Below, piece by piece: positions 26,183 to 36,655 of a stretch of 64,000 nucleotides of DNA. The stretch is taken from contig VZTG01009368.1 in NCBI GenBank assembly GCA_013397845.1, forward strand, positions 187,285 through 251,284, read 5' to 3'. Each line of letters starts with the position of its first letter. Within the stretch, counting starts at the first letter, position 1. Below the pieces are notes generated by a model that saw only the letters and a list, made by a program, of their open reading frames with translations, was not told the origin of the DNA and searched no databases. This stretch comes from Melanocharis versteri. Lineage: Eukaryota > Chordata > Aves > Passeriformes > Melanocharitidae. A program made the position numbers and the translations under genes.

Positions 26183-26955
26183 AATAGAATCATGAAATAA
26201 TTTGGGCTGGGAGGAACCTTTAAAGGTTATCTAGTCCAACCCCTCTGCCATGAGCAGGGACACCTTGCACTAGACCACGTTGCTCAGAGCTCTGTCCAAC
26301 GTGGCCTTGAATGTATTCAGGGATACGGCATCTACTGCCTCTCTGGGCAATCCATTCTCGCGTTTCACCCTCCTCATTGTAAAAAAATTTCTTACTTAAA
26401 CCTAGCCTGAATCTACCTCTGTTAGTTTACAACCATTACTCCTTATCCTATTGCTACAGGCCCTACTAAAAATTTTAGCCCCGTCTTTCTTGTAGGTCCC
26501 TTTTAGCTGCTGGAAGGCTGCAGAGGTCTTCTCAGAGACTTTTCTTCTCCGGGCTGAACAGCCTCAACTCAGCCTTTACAAGAGAGGTGCTCCAGCCTTC
26601 TGATTGCCTTCATGGCTCTCCTTTGGACTCACTCCAGCAGGTCCATGTCTTTCCTGTGCTGAGGACCCCAGAGCTGGATGCAGCACTCCAGATGGGGTCT
26701 TCACGAGGGCAGAATAGAGGAGCAGAATCACATCCCTTGATCTGCTGGCCACCCCTCTTCAAAGAAGCCCATGACACAATTGGCATCGTGAGCTACAAAT
26801 GCACATTACTGGCTCATATCCAGCTTTTCACCCAGTAATACATCCCAGTCCTTCTCTGCATGGCTACTCTCAATCTCTTCATCCTCCCATCTGTGTTAAT
26901 ACTGGGGGTTGCCCTGAACCAAGTGCAGGACCTTACACTTGCAAAATTTAAAATT
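26183..26955 (-). mobile_element. CR1 LINE, 5'-truncated 3' end
   Basis: The + strand reads as the reverse complement of the 3' part of a CR1 (chicken repeat 1) non-LTR retrotransposon. Recognisable blocks in order are the AGAATCAT-like terminus at about 26186, the GGGCTGGGAGGAACCTTTAA block, CTAGTCCAACCCC, CATGAGCAGGGACACCTTGC, GGTGCTCCAGCCTTCTGAT, and near the other end CCAGTCCTTCTCTGCATGG and AAGTGCAGGACCTTACACTT. The element therefore runs on the minus strand with its 3' end at the low coordinate. It is truncated at its 5' end near 26950, as is usual for CR1. Only about 0.77 kb of a roughly 4.5-kb element remains. It is clearly diverged from a young CR1 and lacks a clean octamer tail, so it is old. 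The 83-codon + strand frame at 26587 is antisense to the element and not a gene. CR1 is the dominant repeat of birds and related reptiles, which supports an avian source. Confidence 0.92.
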
Positions 26956-28952
26956 CCTAATATCACTTCCTGCATAAACATGCCATTTGTCTCCCACTAC
27001 CATTTTATTGTTAATTGTCAAACCTAAGCAGTTTTGTCTTTCCAGATAATCATCAAGTTAGCCGGTTTTACGGCACAGAGAATAAATGAATATATAAGCT
27101 TCATCGGTCTATATTCTTTGGAGTGCTTTTATTTTTAAAAAGAAGTTGTTTTCTTAAAAAGGGTACCGTTTAGTTTGATTGGGATGCCAACTTTTAAAAA
27201 TAATAAAACGTAAATCTAAAACCTTTTAAAAGTCCTTTGTCCAGTCTTTGTGCATTCAAGCACCCTTTAAGCAACTCTAGTTTAGCAGCTTTGTTAATAA
27301 ATAAAATAATTCATGAATTAAAATATTTATTTACAAAAACAAATTAACCACTTCAAAACAAGCTCCTTAATCATAAACCTTTGCTGTGAAATCCACATAG
27401 GTTATTTTTTGTTCACTTGCCCTAAAACATAGAGAAAATTGTACTCAGTTCACTGCAATTTGCTTGATTAGTCTCATCTTGTTCAAGCATATTCCTAGAG
27501 CAGGGACCTTAAGGTGAGTATGTTCATAGCCTTCTACTTTGTAAAACAGTGTTATATTTTAGCATATAAAAGCCTAGCTAAAAAAAATAAAAGGTAGTTT
27601 TCTTTTGATTTCTCTATGTGCTGCTGTGGAATTTATCAAATCTTCCTTTTTAATGAGGAAACCTGGTTCTGCCCATACCCAAACTAAAATTATGATCTCA
27701 CTTGCAACAAAAATAAGTGTGTGTTTTTATTTCAAGACAGCTCACTGATGTTATTTCTTTTAACGTAAAACCTGACTGTGGATAGCACACAGGTGGTTCT
27801 CATCCTACTATTTAAAGCTAGCCTTATTCCTCTTCTGAGGTTATCTTGGTTAGCTGGGTAGCCGTGACACCTGAGCATTTGTTCTCGAACTTTACAACAG
27901 GACAGCTTCCTAAAGTTTTTGGTATAAAGCAATTCCAAAACACTATTGTTTTCAGCCAAGAGAGCCTAATCCTTTGAGTGTGTCATCACTATGAAGGAAA
28001 ATAACTTCACCCCAGCCAAGAGCAATAGAAACTCACGTGTAATAAACTGGAGAATTCATCTGGTCTTAAACAAAAAAATTCACAGAGCACAGAGCAATTC
28101 AGTATCTCAGGTGTGTGTTTTTTGAATGGATGGAGTGATCTGGAGCTACCCAGGTGGGTATGAAGAGGGTGAGAAGAGATGTCCCTGATCAAATGGGAAA
28201 GACCAAAGCCTTGGCAAAGAGGAACACCAAGAAGAGGCCGGTGACAGGTCCCACAGCCACTGCTCTGCCTTAGCAGTAAGTGCTCTGTTGAAGCTGAGAA
28301 CTGCAGTGAGTTAACATGCACAGGAAGGAGATCTTGGGGCCTTAGCAAAGTAGGAAATACAAGAACGTATTTTTTGGAGCCTGGTCCAGGACAGCTCCAG
28401 TGTACTTTAATCAAAGAGGAATATGACTTTCTTCTATTTATTTTTCTTATTTTTTCTTTTCTTTTAAACTCTGGGGGACATTGTAATCCCCAGCTCCTCT
28501 ACTTTTAGCCTTGCCCTTGCTGCAGACTGAGAACTGGTGTGATCTATTGTTAATGTTTGAATGGATTTCTGTTTAGGGTGGATACCGAATGGAGGCCTGC
28601 TGAGCCACAGAAAATAAATAATGGACAGGAAAACTTATTTTCCAGGCTGAAGTAAAGAGGGATGGGGAGTAGGGGTTAGTGAGGGAGGGGCTGGAAAGGT
28701 AGTTGGTTAAGATTTATTTGGCAGACATGTACAACTATCCTGTTTGAGTTGTATTTGAATTAATTAACTTCATCTGTGTAAACTGGGTCAGTATCCTGTA
28801 ATTTCCTAAGGGTATGGCAGTATCAGGAAACTAAATAGTCAGCAGAGCTGGTTGAATAGTTAAAATAACTGATTTACAAATAGTTCCAGGAATAAAACCA
28901 CTGAGTTTCATTTCTTATGATTTATTGGGCAATATAGGAAAATTTATCTTAC
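26956..28952. other. Non-coding stretch between CR1 and candidate exon
   Basis: A 135-codon minus-strand open frame (28007-28414) is present, of chance-level length. A good minus donor (CAC|GTGAGT) lies inside it at 28035-28036, but no strong acceptor pairs with it. Nothing else was recognised. Confidence 0.5.
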
Positions 28953-29132
28953 CTGAAAAATGTCCTTTCTGTAAGAGGGGAAGTCCACAGCTCCTTGGGT
29001 TTTCCTCTCATACTTTCCACTCTCTGGAGGCAGAGCCAGGCTGGTCAAATGAGGCCATACATCAGCAAATCTCACAAGTTTCCAGTGTGACTCCATAGAA
29101 AGTAGTCCTTTACGGCTTAATTCACAGCTAAG
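28953..29132 (-). CDS. Candidate internal coding exon, 180 nt, phase 0-0, gene unidentified
   Basis: On the minus strand a long (CT)n pyrimidine tract ending CTTCCTTATCAG precedes base 29132. The segment ends at 28953 with CAG|GTAAGATAA, a near-consensus donor. The 180 bases between are open in one frame only, the one that starts at the first base, and encode 60 residues with a normal soluble-protein composition (e.g. SHWKLVRFADVWPH, then a Gly/Lys/Arg-containing tail ending RKDIFQ). The other two frames stop within the first five codons. In the intron the frame hits TAA at once. The exon is GC-richer than its flanks. It has the same phase as the candidate exon at 34231-34350, so the two can be joined without a frameshift. 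I do not recognise the family. A lncRNA exon or chance is possible, since open 60-codon segments between good splice sites do turn up by chance in 64 kb. Confidence 0.4.
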
Positions 29133-29140
29133 CTGATAAG

Positions 29141-29166
29141 GAAGAGAGAGAGAGAAAAAAAGAAAG
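29141..29166. repeat. (GA)n/(CT)n simple tract
   Basis: A purine run of GA repeats grading into A-rich sequence on the + strand. On the minus strand it is the polypyrimidine tract directly before the candidate acceptor at 29133-29134, so it may be functional rather than a passive microsatellite. Confidence 0.7.
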
Positions 29167-30293
29167 AACTACACAATTTCTGCTGCAGAAAAGTTTAAAC
29201 TTCCCTGACAACTGTTTTTATGTTCCATAGCATCTCTCATAAAGATACGAAGCTCTGGGAGACGGAGAAGCATTTATAATGAAAACATAGCATAGTTTGC
29301 AAGTTTGCTTGACTCAGAACTGCCCTTCTTGTGCCGGGTGGGTAGATGAGGTCTTCTAAGTTTTCTTGCTAGAAGAAATTAAATTCGTGCAACCATCCTC
29401 CTAGGAAAGACTACAGGTTTAAGACAATACAGTACCCATTAGGTATCAGGGAATGTAAGAAAATAGTGAATGCAAAAATTATGTCCTGCTGCCCTCACTT
29501 TTAAAAAGAAGAATACCAGTTCAGAGACAGCATGTGAAATGTGCTGCTTCCTCCAGACAATGGCAGGATATAAGGAGGTTTGCCTGTATGGTTTTGAGAC
29601 CTTAAGATTATAGTGAAAAAAATCCTCCTACATTTCTGTGCATGTTGGAAAAGAGCTGCCTAGCCTGAAGGCTGCTATAGCTCATGAGGAAAATCCACAA
29701 ATATTTAGAAGAGAGAAAGGGACCTCTGGCTTTTAGAGCTTTGGAAAAGTACTGATTTAGTCATCCAGTAACTGGAGTCTTACCAGCAGGTTGTTATTTT
29801 AATTTTTAATTAATGAGTAGAGTTACAGACTATCATGATGTGAGATATCTGAATGAGATATTTAATTTACTTGCTTTTTAGAGGTTTTTTCTGACATCGA
29901 GGTTTCTCAAGGATTTTTAGAGAATTTTTTCCAGTGTTTATGGGGTTCATATGTGGCTAAATAGAACATGAAAGAAACAGTCCTGTTAACTCGTACTGCT
30001 TCTCCTAGATAAGACTGTAACCATAAAACACAGTCTTAAGTGAAAAGATTATAAGGCTAAAAGCCTTCAAAGAAGAAAATTTAGCAGAATTTCTGAAAGC
30101 AAAAAAAAAATAAATAATTGCATATTCAATGAATTTAATTTTGATGTAGGAACTGTTTTCATTAGAGGTTTGAGAAGCCTTGTATCTGCTTTTGAGAACT
30201 GTTCTGAGGCTTTATGTAGTCTACAGTGATCTAGAAACTGAGCTCATTTATCACCTGTGGTAAATAAAAACGACATCTTTTTATTTCTAACTG
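29167..30293. other. Non-coding stretch, nothing recognised
   Basis: AT-rich unique sequence between the candidate exon and the solo LTR, without recognised repeats or long open frames. Confidence 0.5.
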
Positions 30294-30299
30294 TATCTC
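30294..30299 (+). repeat. Left target-site duplication of the solo LTR
   Basis: TATCTC directly before the 5' TG of the LTR. It is repeated exactly after the 3' CA at 30646-30651. Confidence 0.8.
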
Positions 30300-30493
30300 T
30301 GTAAGGGACAGGCGAACGGAAGAGACACGCGATGTGACGGAAAGCAGGGACAGCATGGAATCTCCCTCCCCCTTCATCCCACTGATAAGCATCACCTTAG
30401 GAATGTAGTCCTACTAACCCCAGTAGTTTTCCACTCCTTGCTAACCCTGGCCATCCCACAATCCCCCTTTCCCGACTAGAGAAGCCCCTGGAC

Positions 30494-30500
30494 TATATAA
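30494..30500 (+). promoter_or_regulatory. TATA box of the solo LTR
   Basis: TATATAA, 30 bases upstream of the inferred R start at 30524, the normal spacing for retroviral U3 promoters. Whether the promoter is active is unknown. Confidence 0.7.
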
Positions 30501-30516
30501 CCCCATGAGATAAGAT

Positions 30517-30522
30517 AATAAA
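30517..30522 (+). terminator. Poly(A) signal of the solo LTR
   Basis: AATAAA immediately before the inferred R region. In the alpharetrovirus group this signal sits at the U3/R boundary, as seen here. It could end + strand transcripts crossing the locus. Confidence 0.7.
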
Positions 30523-30645
30523 CGCCATTTGACCATCCACCACATTGGTGTCTGTGTGTCCTGGACCGAGTGGCACGGGGGAGGCCGTGCTGCCGTGCTG
30601 ACGGTTTGAAACCAGGTCGCCATGCCTTCATAGCAGAGGGCAACA

Positions 30646-30651
30646 TATCTC
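30646..30651 (+). repeat. Right target-site duplication of the solo LTR
   Basis: TATCTC directly after the terminal CA of the LTR, identical to 30294-30299. Confidence 0.8.
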
Positions 30652-33600
30652 TATTGCTAGATAAAAGAGAGAGATTGATAAAATCTTTCCGCATATCCTG
30701 TCTGCTGACTATATTCTCAAGGCTGAAAAAAGTGTGGTGAATCCATGTGGATAGCCTGCTTTAGTTCTTCCTCCTATATCTTCTTAATTTTTTCTGTCTA
30801 GGAGTAAAATTTTGTTGATACACAACCAAGAAGAAATTTTGAGTGCATCTTGCGTCTCAAAGGAGTTACAATATGCAAGCAATATTTTCCTTCATCTTAC
30901 GCCATCTTGCTTTCTTCACGGACTCCAAACACAAGGGCAAAATGAAGAGCCTTGAAAATTAATTTTGAAGATGAATGACCAGAAGTTTCCCTATTTTGTT
31001 TTTTTCAGCAAATCAAAGCTATATCAGCAACAAGCTACATGGTCTTGCAGATGCAGACACAGATGTAGAGGCCTCTGAACTGCTTCCAAAACTGGAAGCA
31101 GCACAGTCACCACATCAACATGATGCCCTATCATAATTAACTAATGGCTATATGGCTGCCACAACCCACTCAAATATTGTGAGCAGCTCTGTGCACTGTA
31201 GATAGATTGTATCTTTGCCAAATTTTTTGGCTATATCTATTTGTGCACTCTCACTGCAGTGCATGACACCAATAGTGCTGCAGAGATATGCGAAAAAAAT
31301 GTAGAAATTCCTGCTAAAAATGAGACCAGTGCAAAACAAACCTTGGATAAGGATAGGTTGCTGGCTCGTAACACTCCCTTAAGATATGTTTCTTCAGTCT
31401 AATTCAGAGCAGGCTCTCAGGAGTAGTAGTGATAAAAGAAGCAACATAAACAATGGCACTTCATTAAATATTCACTGTTAATTTTTCAGATTTAACCCTC
31501 ATTTCAATTTATTTTTCCTAATTTTCTGTGATATTTAGTGGTTTGTGACCACTTTGACGAAACACCTCAACATGTGTTCAACAGCTACCTGTGTGTATTT
31601 CTACTGATTTCAGGGGGACTGCTGTCAGGTTCAAAACTGGGCTCCTGTGTTGACCATGCTAACACATAACGCTGTATTTTAAACAACAGATGTGTTTCTG
31701 GCTTCCAGTGTTTCCAAATCCTGGACCTGACAGCTACAGTATTAGCTACTTATTACCCCACAAGACTGATCACCTTTGCAGGAGAATTTGCTACGGAATT
31801 TATGATAAGAAGTTTATCTCAAGGCCATTCAAAAAGAATTATGGTCACAAATATTACGTTTTAATAGTAGTTGCTTGAAACAATAAAATTATTTCATTTT
31901 CTGGGGTCCCACTGTGTTTACTTAAAGAGCATTTGAGTTCTATTTGGTCTAACAGTTTACACATTTCCAAAGAGCCTTTAAACTTCTTTTCTGTACTACA
32001 GAGTAATAAAGACCAGTCCACTTCCTCCGTAGCAAAAGGGCTTTTGTTTGTCGTCCTGCTCTGTGTTCCTTAGGCATTTCATGACGGGGAAAGAAAGCCC
32101 TGTACAAGTCAATTTGTTCAATTGACTGAAGTATGCACAGAAGTTTAAGCACAAAAGTAAAGAGCTATTTAAGACATTGGGTCTTTTGTTTCTAAGCACA
32201 GTGACTGCTTCTGTTGAAGAGTTATTACTTATAAATATTTAAATATTTTATATGTATTATATAAACATTACAAATTTTTATAAATACATATGTATGAAAG
32301 TGATTGCAAATTATTTTTCTTCCCATCTAGTAGGTAAAAGGAAATTTTGTTGCATGTGAGAGACCTAGCATTTAAATCCCTTTACTAATAACAATTATGG
32401 ACTTTCTAAATTTTATGCTAAAATTTACCAATTTTACTCCATTTCCTTCCATAAGATCTCTCTCCTGTCCTGCTGGAGAACTGTTGAGCATCCTGTCTTT
32501 CTGTTTTCTCTGGTCTTCATTTGATTACTGAGCAACTCTACTCTCATATTACCCAATTTTTTTTATTCCCCTCAAAGACCTGAGTGTCAGCATATCTAAA
32601 GGAGGTAAGTTAATAAGTTAGTACATTTAGTATAGCGGATTTTTTTGACTCTAAGTGGATGCCTAAAAAATTGGTTGAATTAACATACTGAAGAAAGTAA
32701 TGCCTATTCATTATCGCAGTGGAGGAGTATACTGATTGCAGTTTTGCAGTTTGCAAGGGATCCAAGACCTCTCCCGAGCCTGGTAGGCTTCATCATATAT
32801 TCCAGTCTGGAGGGTGGTGTCAGAATGCCTACTATTTGGAGATGATGCAGAAATTATGGCAAGTTCCTTAGAGGTCAGGCTAGGAACTTTAAAAAAAATC
32901 CTGACAAACTGGAGGAATTATCTGAAAAAATAGGATGTGTTTCAATAAGAACAAGCAGAAAATACCATGGTTAGGCAAAAACAAGCAGTAGGACAAATGT
33001 ACTGTGAGAAAAAAAACACCAGTTATACAAAGATGATCGAGATATTTTGGGGGACTGTGCGTTGAAAGTGAGTACGTATTTTAAAAAAATTAGAGGAGGT
33101 AATGGGACAAAAAGCAAAGATAATGCTGAGAAATATGAGGTAGTCTTTCCACTCTGCTTAGCTGGAGCACTACCTCCACTTGGTGACAGTAATTCTCAAA
33201 AAGGATGTGAATGAAGCGGGCCAGTCCACAATACAGCAGTGATAATCACTGTGGGCTCGGTCATATAAATATTGAGAAAATAATAAACTAGTCTTGGGGA
33301 AGAATATGAGGTAAAGAAAAGAAAAACTTGAACCATGTCACACAAGGATATAGAAGGCAGAAACATTTGGCTTAAATTAAAATAAGAAAACTCAGGCTAC
33401 ATATTGGAAACACTCTAATGGAAGGATGAGAACTGACCCACTGGACAATTCAGAGTACGTGTCTTTGCTTTTGACTTTGAAAGTCTACAAGAACAGGCTG
33501 AACATGAGCATCAGGTGTTATTCCTTACAGAGATTTTTCCAAAACTGTTTCTTTGTTTTTCTGTGTTATATTTGCTATAAAAAGAAGCTCTTTAATGAAC

Positions 33601-34230
33601 TTCCAACTGACAAGCAAGAAAGATTAAAGTTTATTGTATATTGGCAGATTTACATATTGATGTAATATAAATTCATGTTTTAATAAGATTATATTCCAAT
33701 TAATGTTCAGGAAATACTCCAGGTCAACATTACAAAGAGCACCAGAAAAAGACTTTGCATTTTACCATCTTTTTGGTTATATTGTTATTTAAAAGACTGA
33801 CGGGAATTAAGAGTTAATGGTCTTTGTAAAACTCATTTTGTTTGCAGCTGTTCTGTTTCTGTTGCTTGATATCCATGGTAAGATTTTCAAGAGAGTGAAC
33901 ACAATTAACTTACTATTTTCTGTATCAATTACTTCTTTTTTATTTTAAGGAAATTCCTTTTAGTTTGTGCCATTCCAAAGATACAGGGTAGCGACTCATC
34001 CAGGTATATCCTGCTGACAGAATTTCACTGTCTTTCAGCATGCGTTTTGGTACAAAAAAATATATATGAGCTTTAAGTTCTCTTTCCTTTAACTTTAGTG
34101 ACAAAAACTTTTAAAGACTATAGAGGACCCTGAAGGTATATCCTGATATCTGATGGAAAGCAGTGGGATTTTGAAAAAAAGAAGAGTGCTTGAATTTGAC
34201 AACTAACCCTGTCCATGAAATTATATTTAC
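30652..34230. other. Non-coding stretch between solo LTR and candidate exon
   Basis: AT-rich unique sequence, including a TATAAATA-rich patch at about 32224-32300. No gene or repeat family was recognised. Confidence 0.5.
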
Positions 34231-34350
34231 CTGCAACAGTTGTGGGTTCCAGCAATTCTCATGCTCACCAAATAAGCTCTGAGGCCAGCGTTTCTCGAAA
34301 TAGAAAAATACGTTCAGAGCAGTGGTAGCCAAAGAAAAAATTGGATATTG
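34231..34350 (-). CDS. Candidate internal coding exon, 120 nt, phase 0-0, gene unidentified
   Basis: On the minus strand a tract TTTCTCCCTTTGTAG ends just before base 34350. The segment ends at 34231 with GTTGCAG|GTAAAT, a good donor. The frame that starts at the first exon base is open through all 40 codons and gives a protein-like peptide rich in aromatics, including FYFEKRWPQSLFGEHENCW. The frame offset by one stops after 11 codons, the frame offset by two only near the end. Several CpGs survive in the segment, unusual for the flanks. It is in the same phase as 28953-29132, about 5.1 kb downstream on the minus strand, a reasonable bird intron length. If joined, the two give 100 residues without a stop. 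I cannot name the protein. Chance cannot be excluded, and upstream exons were not found with confidence. Confidence 0.38.
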
Positions 34351-35014
34351 CTACAAAGGGAGAAACTCAAAGTAATCAGAAACTTCTGCTAAATATGTTT
34401 CAGGTAAATAAGACTGCCTGAACAGTCTTTCCATTTGCCCTAACCTTTCTTTTGACCACTGGTCATGTGTGTTTTACTTTAACCCTGGGTCCCATGTATG
34501 TCTTTAGTAATGTATATTGCTACTGAATCTACAGAGGAAACAGGAGAAACAGAGATGCTGTAAAACCGATCTTCATAGCTGGACCTTACATAGAGATTGT
34601 AGAATTTGAGAAGACAGTGCTGTAGGTCATTTGCTTACCTGAATTCTTGATTATCTGTCTTTATGTCAGGTAACCAACCTATTAATCCTTCTTCATTTGC
34701 TCCTCTTCTGAATTCACAAAATAAAAATCAAGTGTTTGGAAGAGATCAATACATAGATTGAAACTTGTGACTGAGCCTTAGTGTACAAGGAAAGGATGCA
34801 AAAACAGCTGGAAGGGAAATTATTCAACGAATCAGATAAGTAAATTATTTTCATTTCAAGGAACAGATGTGTGTTTGCCTTTTTCTGTTATGGTTTAAAT
34901 GGGGAGGGTTTTTTTGATGTCCAGGTTGCATTGAAAATAGTTCTGATTCATTTTAATATCACCCATATAATTTAAAAATTCATGCACCCATGTGATTGTA
35001 CCCATCTTCCGTCT

Positions 35015-35350
35015 GTAGACTTTGCCTTCACAAGATTAGATTACTCACAATCTCTGCATGATTTAAATCCATCTGGAAAATGAAGCTAGTGCAAAATCTG
35101 GATGCCTCAAACCTGGCTGCTCTTCTAAGAAAGTATTGTGCCTTTGTGAAGTTCAATGCACTTTTGCCATATGATCTCCATTGGCTACCAGTAGCCATTT
35201 GGGTGTTTTGACCTTTTAAGCTCTAAATAATTGTGTACTCGAGTTTAGCCTGCTCTTGTGTTATTCCTGAACCAGCTGCAAGCAGCAAACATGCTGAATT
35301 CATCTTCTACCAAAGAGAGAAATCTTGGCAAAGCGTGGGCTGTGGTACCT
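35015..35350 (+). mobile_element. Old L2/CR1-type LINE fragment: C-terminal part of the reverse transcriptase ORF
   Basis: Conceptual translation gives the conserved end of vertebrate non-LTR reverse transcriptases in the right order. FTRLDYSQSL (35015-35083 frame) matches the usual TSRLDYCNSL block. After a frameshift, VQN.D.SNLAALLRK and then LLPYDLHWLPV (35089-35196) match the VQNAAAR...HWLPV block. After another shift, TFKALN appears near 35211-35230. A weaker GKAW-type match lies near 35330. Stops and shifts show that it is long dead. The pattern is shared by CR1, L2, L3 and Rex-like families, so the family is not settled. It is on the + strand and much more decayed than the CR1 at 26.2 kb, suggesting an older insertion whose recognisable remnant may be conserved. 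Confidence 0.7.
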
Positions 35351-36613
35351 CGTTCAGACTGCAAACATAGTCATCTAGTTAGTCCTAACTTGCTCAGTAT
35401 CCTCAAATCTTTACCGTTTTGGTCTTGATCTTCAAAAGATTGTAGTACTAAGCAAAAGAAAAGAGCAAATACAATTAATGATTAGAAAGGGCAGTCTATC
35501 TAAATCCTTTCTTTGATTTCTTTCTAATTGGGGACCACATGACATTGCTTCACATTAAATGATGTATCTTTTCTTATGCAGAAAGATATTTTATAAACGT
35601 GCAGCTCCCTTAATTTAAAATCAGGCTTATTCTGTTTATGCTGTCTAAAATCCATTGGATCTGGAGGACTTTTTCTCCAAGCCCTTGTCCACCTCCCATC
35701 TCCCTGCCTACATCAGGCATCAGTTTAATAAATGTAGTTCTAAGGAACATGATGCAGTCTGAAGATGAAGCACCCCTTTGACAGCTGAGATTGGCATGGG
35801 AAGAGTTGAGATGAGGCACAAATATCCTCCAGCTGCTATGCACTAAGATAATCAAGATTCAGCAAGGGCACAGTGAAGTTTAGAGAAGTCAGTTGCTCTG
35901 GTGAGGCTGCCAACCTTCAGACTGATCATGTCCAGTGGCTTCTGAAGAACCACTGCCAGAAAGGCCAAGGTGAACAAGCATGTTGACTGCTCTGATCTGT
36001 CCTTAAGCTGGGAATAGATAAGATCAAGAAGCCACAATCAGTTTCCTGACAGTCTCTTTTTTTGTTACTGTGTTGTTTTTTTTTATTTTATTTTACTACC
36101 CTTCTATTCCCAGAGTAAGAAAGATGAATAGGCTCTAGTTCAAGAGTGTAAATGGATTTTTCAAATAGACAAAACGTAGTTCAAAAGTAGATAAGAAGGA
36201 TAACACACTAAACAACCAACACTAACAAGAAAGCTGTTTGTTGCACAATGAGGGAGAATTGTACAGGAACATGACAAGGCATCAAAGCAAGACCGAGAAA
36301 GAGGTAACAGCTGAGCTGTAAGGAGCATTACATACTAGAGGGTGGCTGGTCTTGAAATCAAAGGGTGAAATGAGTTATTTGTCATGTAAGCTCTAAAGAG
36401 GGTAACAACTCTAATGTCTCACTAGGCATGTTAAATATTAGAGCTGTATTTCTGTTCTCATCTACAATATGATGTTGCCTTAGAAAATGTTCATTTCACT
36501 AGTTTAGGAAACAGAAATGGTTTTTGATTAAATGTTTGCCCGAGACAGGCTCAGTTCTGTGTTTGCTTTATAAAATTTCATCATTCACATTTGTTTTGAC
36601 TTTGCATTTTCAT
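35351..36613. other. Non-coding stretch, nothing recognised
   Basis: Unique sequence with only short open frames, and no identified repeat. Confidence 0.5.
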
Positions 36614-36655
36614 AGCAATGGGAGACCATTATCCAGCAACAGGAGACCATTACCC
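36614..36655. repeat. Two-copy 21-base tandem duplication
   Basis: AGCAATGGGAGACCATTATCC is nearly repeated directly downstream (AGCAACAGGAGACCATTACCC), with 18 of 21 bases matching. It is a small slippage or duplication event without a visible role. Confidence 0.8.

Larger units (their letters stand above)
30300..30645 (+). mobile_element. Solo LTR of an alpharetrovirus-like endogenous retrovirus
   Basis: The 346-base element begins TG and ends CA and is flanked by an exact 6-base direct repeat, TATCTC (30294-30299 and 30646-30651). That size is the target duplication expected of alpharetroviral integrases. Inside, in order, are a GC-richer U3, a TATATAA box (30494-30500), an AATAAA signal (30517-30522), and a segment beginning GCCATTTGACCAT and running through CACATTGGTGT. 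The last corresponds closely to the R/U5 boundary of the Rous sarcoma/avian leukosis group, and R would be about 21 bases (30524-30544), the short length known for that group. No primer-binding site, gag, pol or env follows, so the internal region was lost, most simply by recombination between two LTRs. The element is in + orientation, antisense to the candidate exons on either side. The intact duplication and motifs suggest moderate to young age. The exact family cannot be named without a database. Confidence 0.85.

Noticed and set aside
28007..28414. A 135-codon minus-strand open frame close to a candidate exon
   Set aside because: Length is at chance level. The internal CAC|GTGAGT donor is good but no convincing acceptor in the right phase precedes it.
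34639..34707. A 69-base minus-strand segment with strong acceptor and donor and an open frame, 288 bases upstream of the 34231-34350 candidate exon
   Set aside because: Its only open frame ends in phase 2, while the next candidate exon needs phase 0, so the two cannot be joined in frame.
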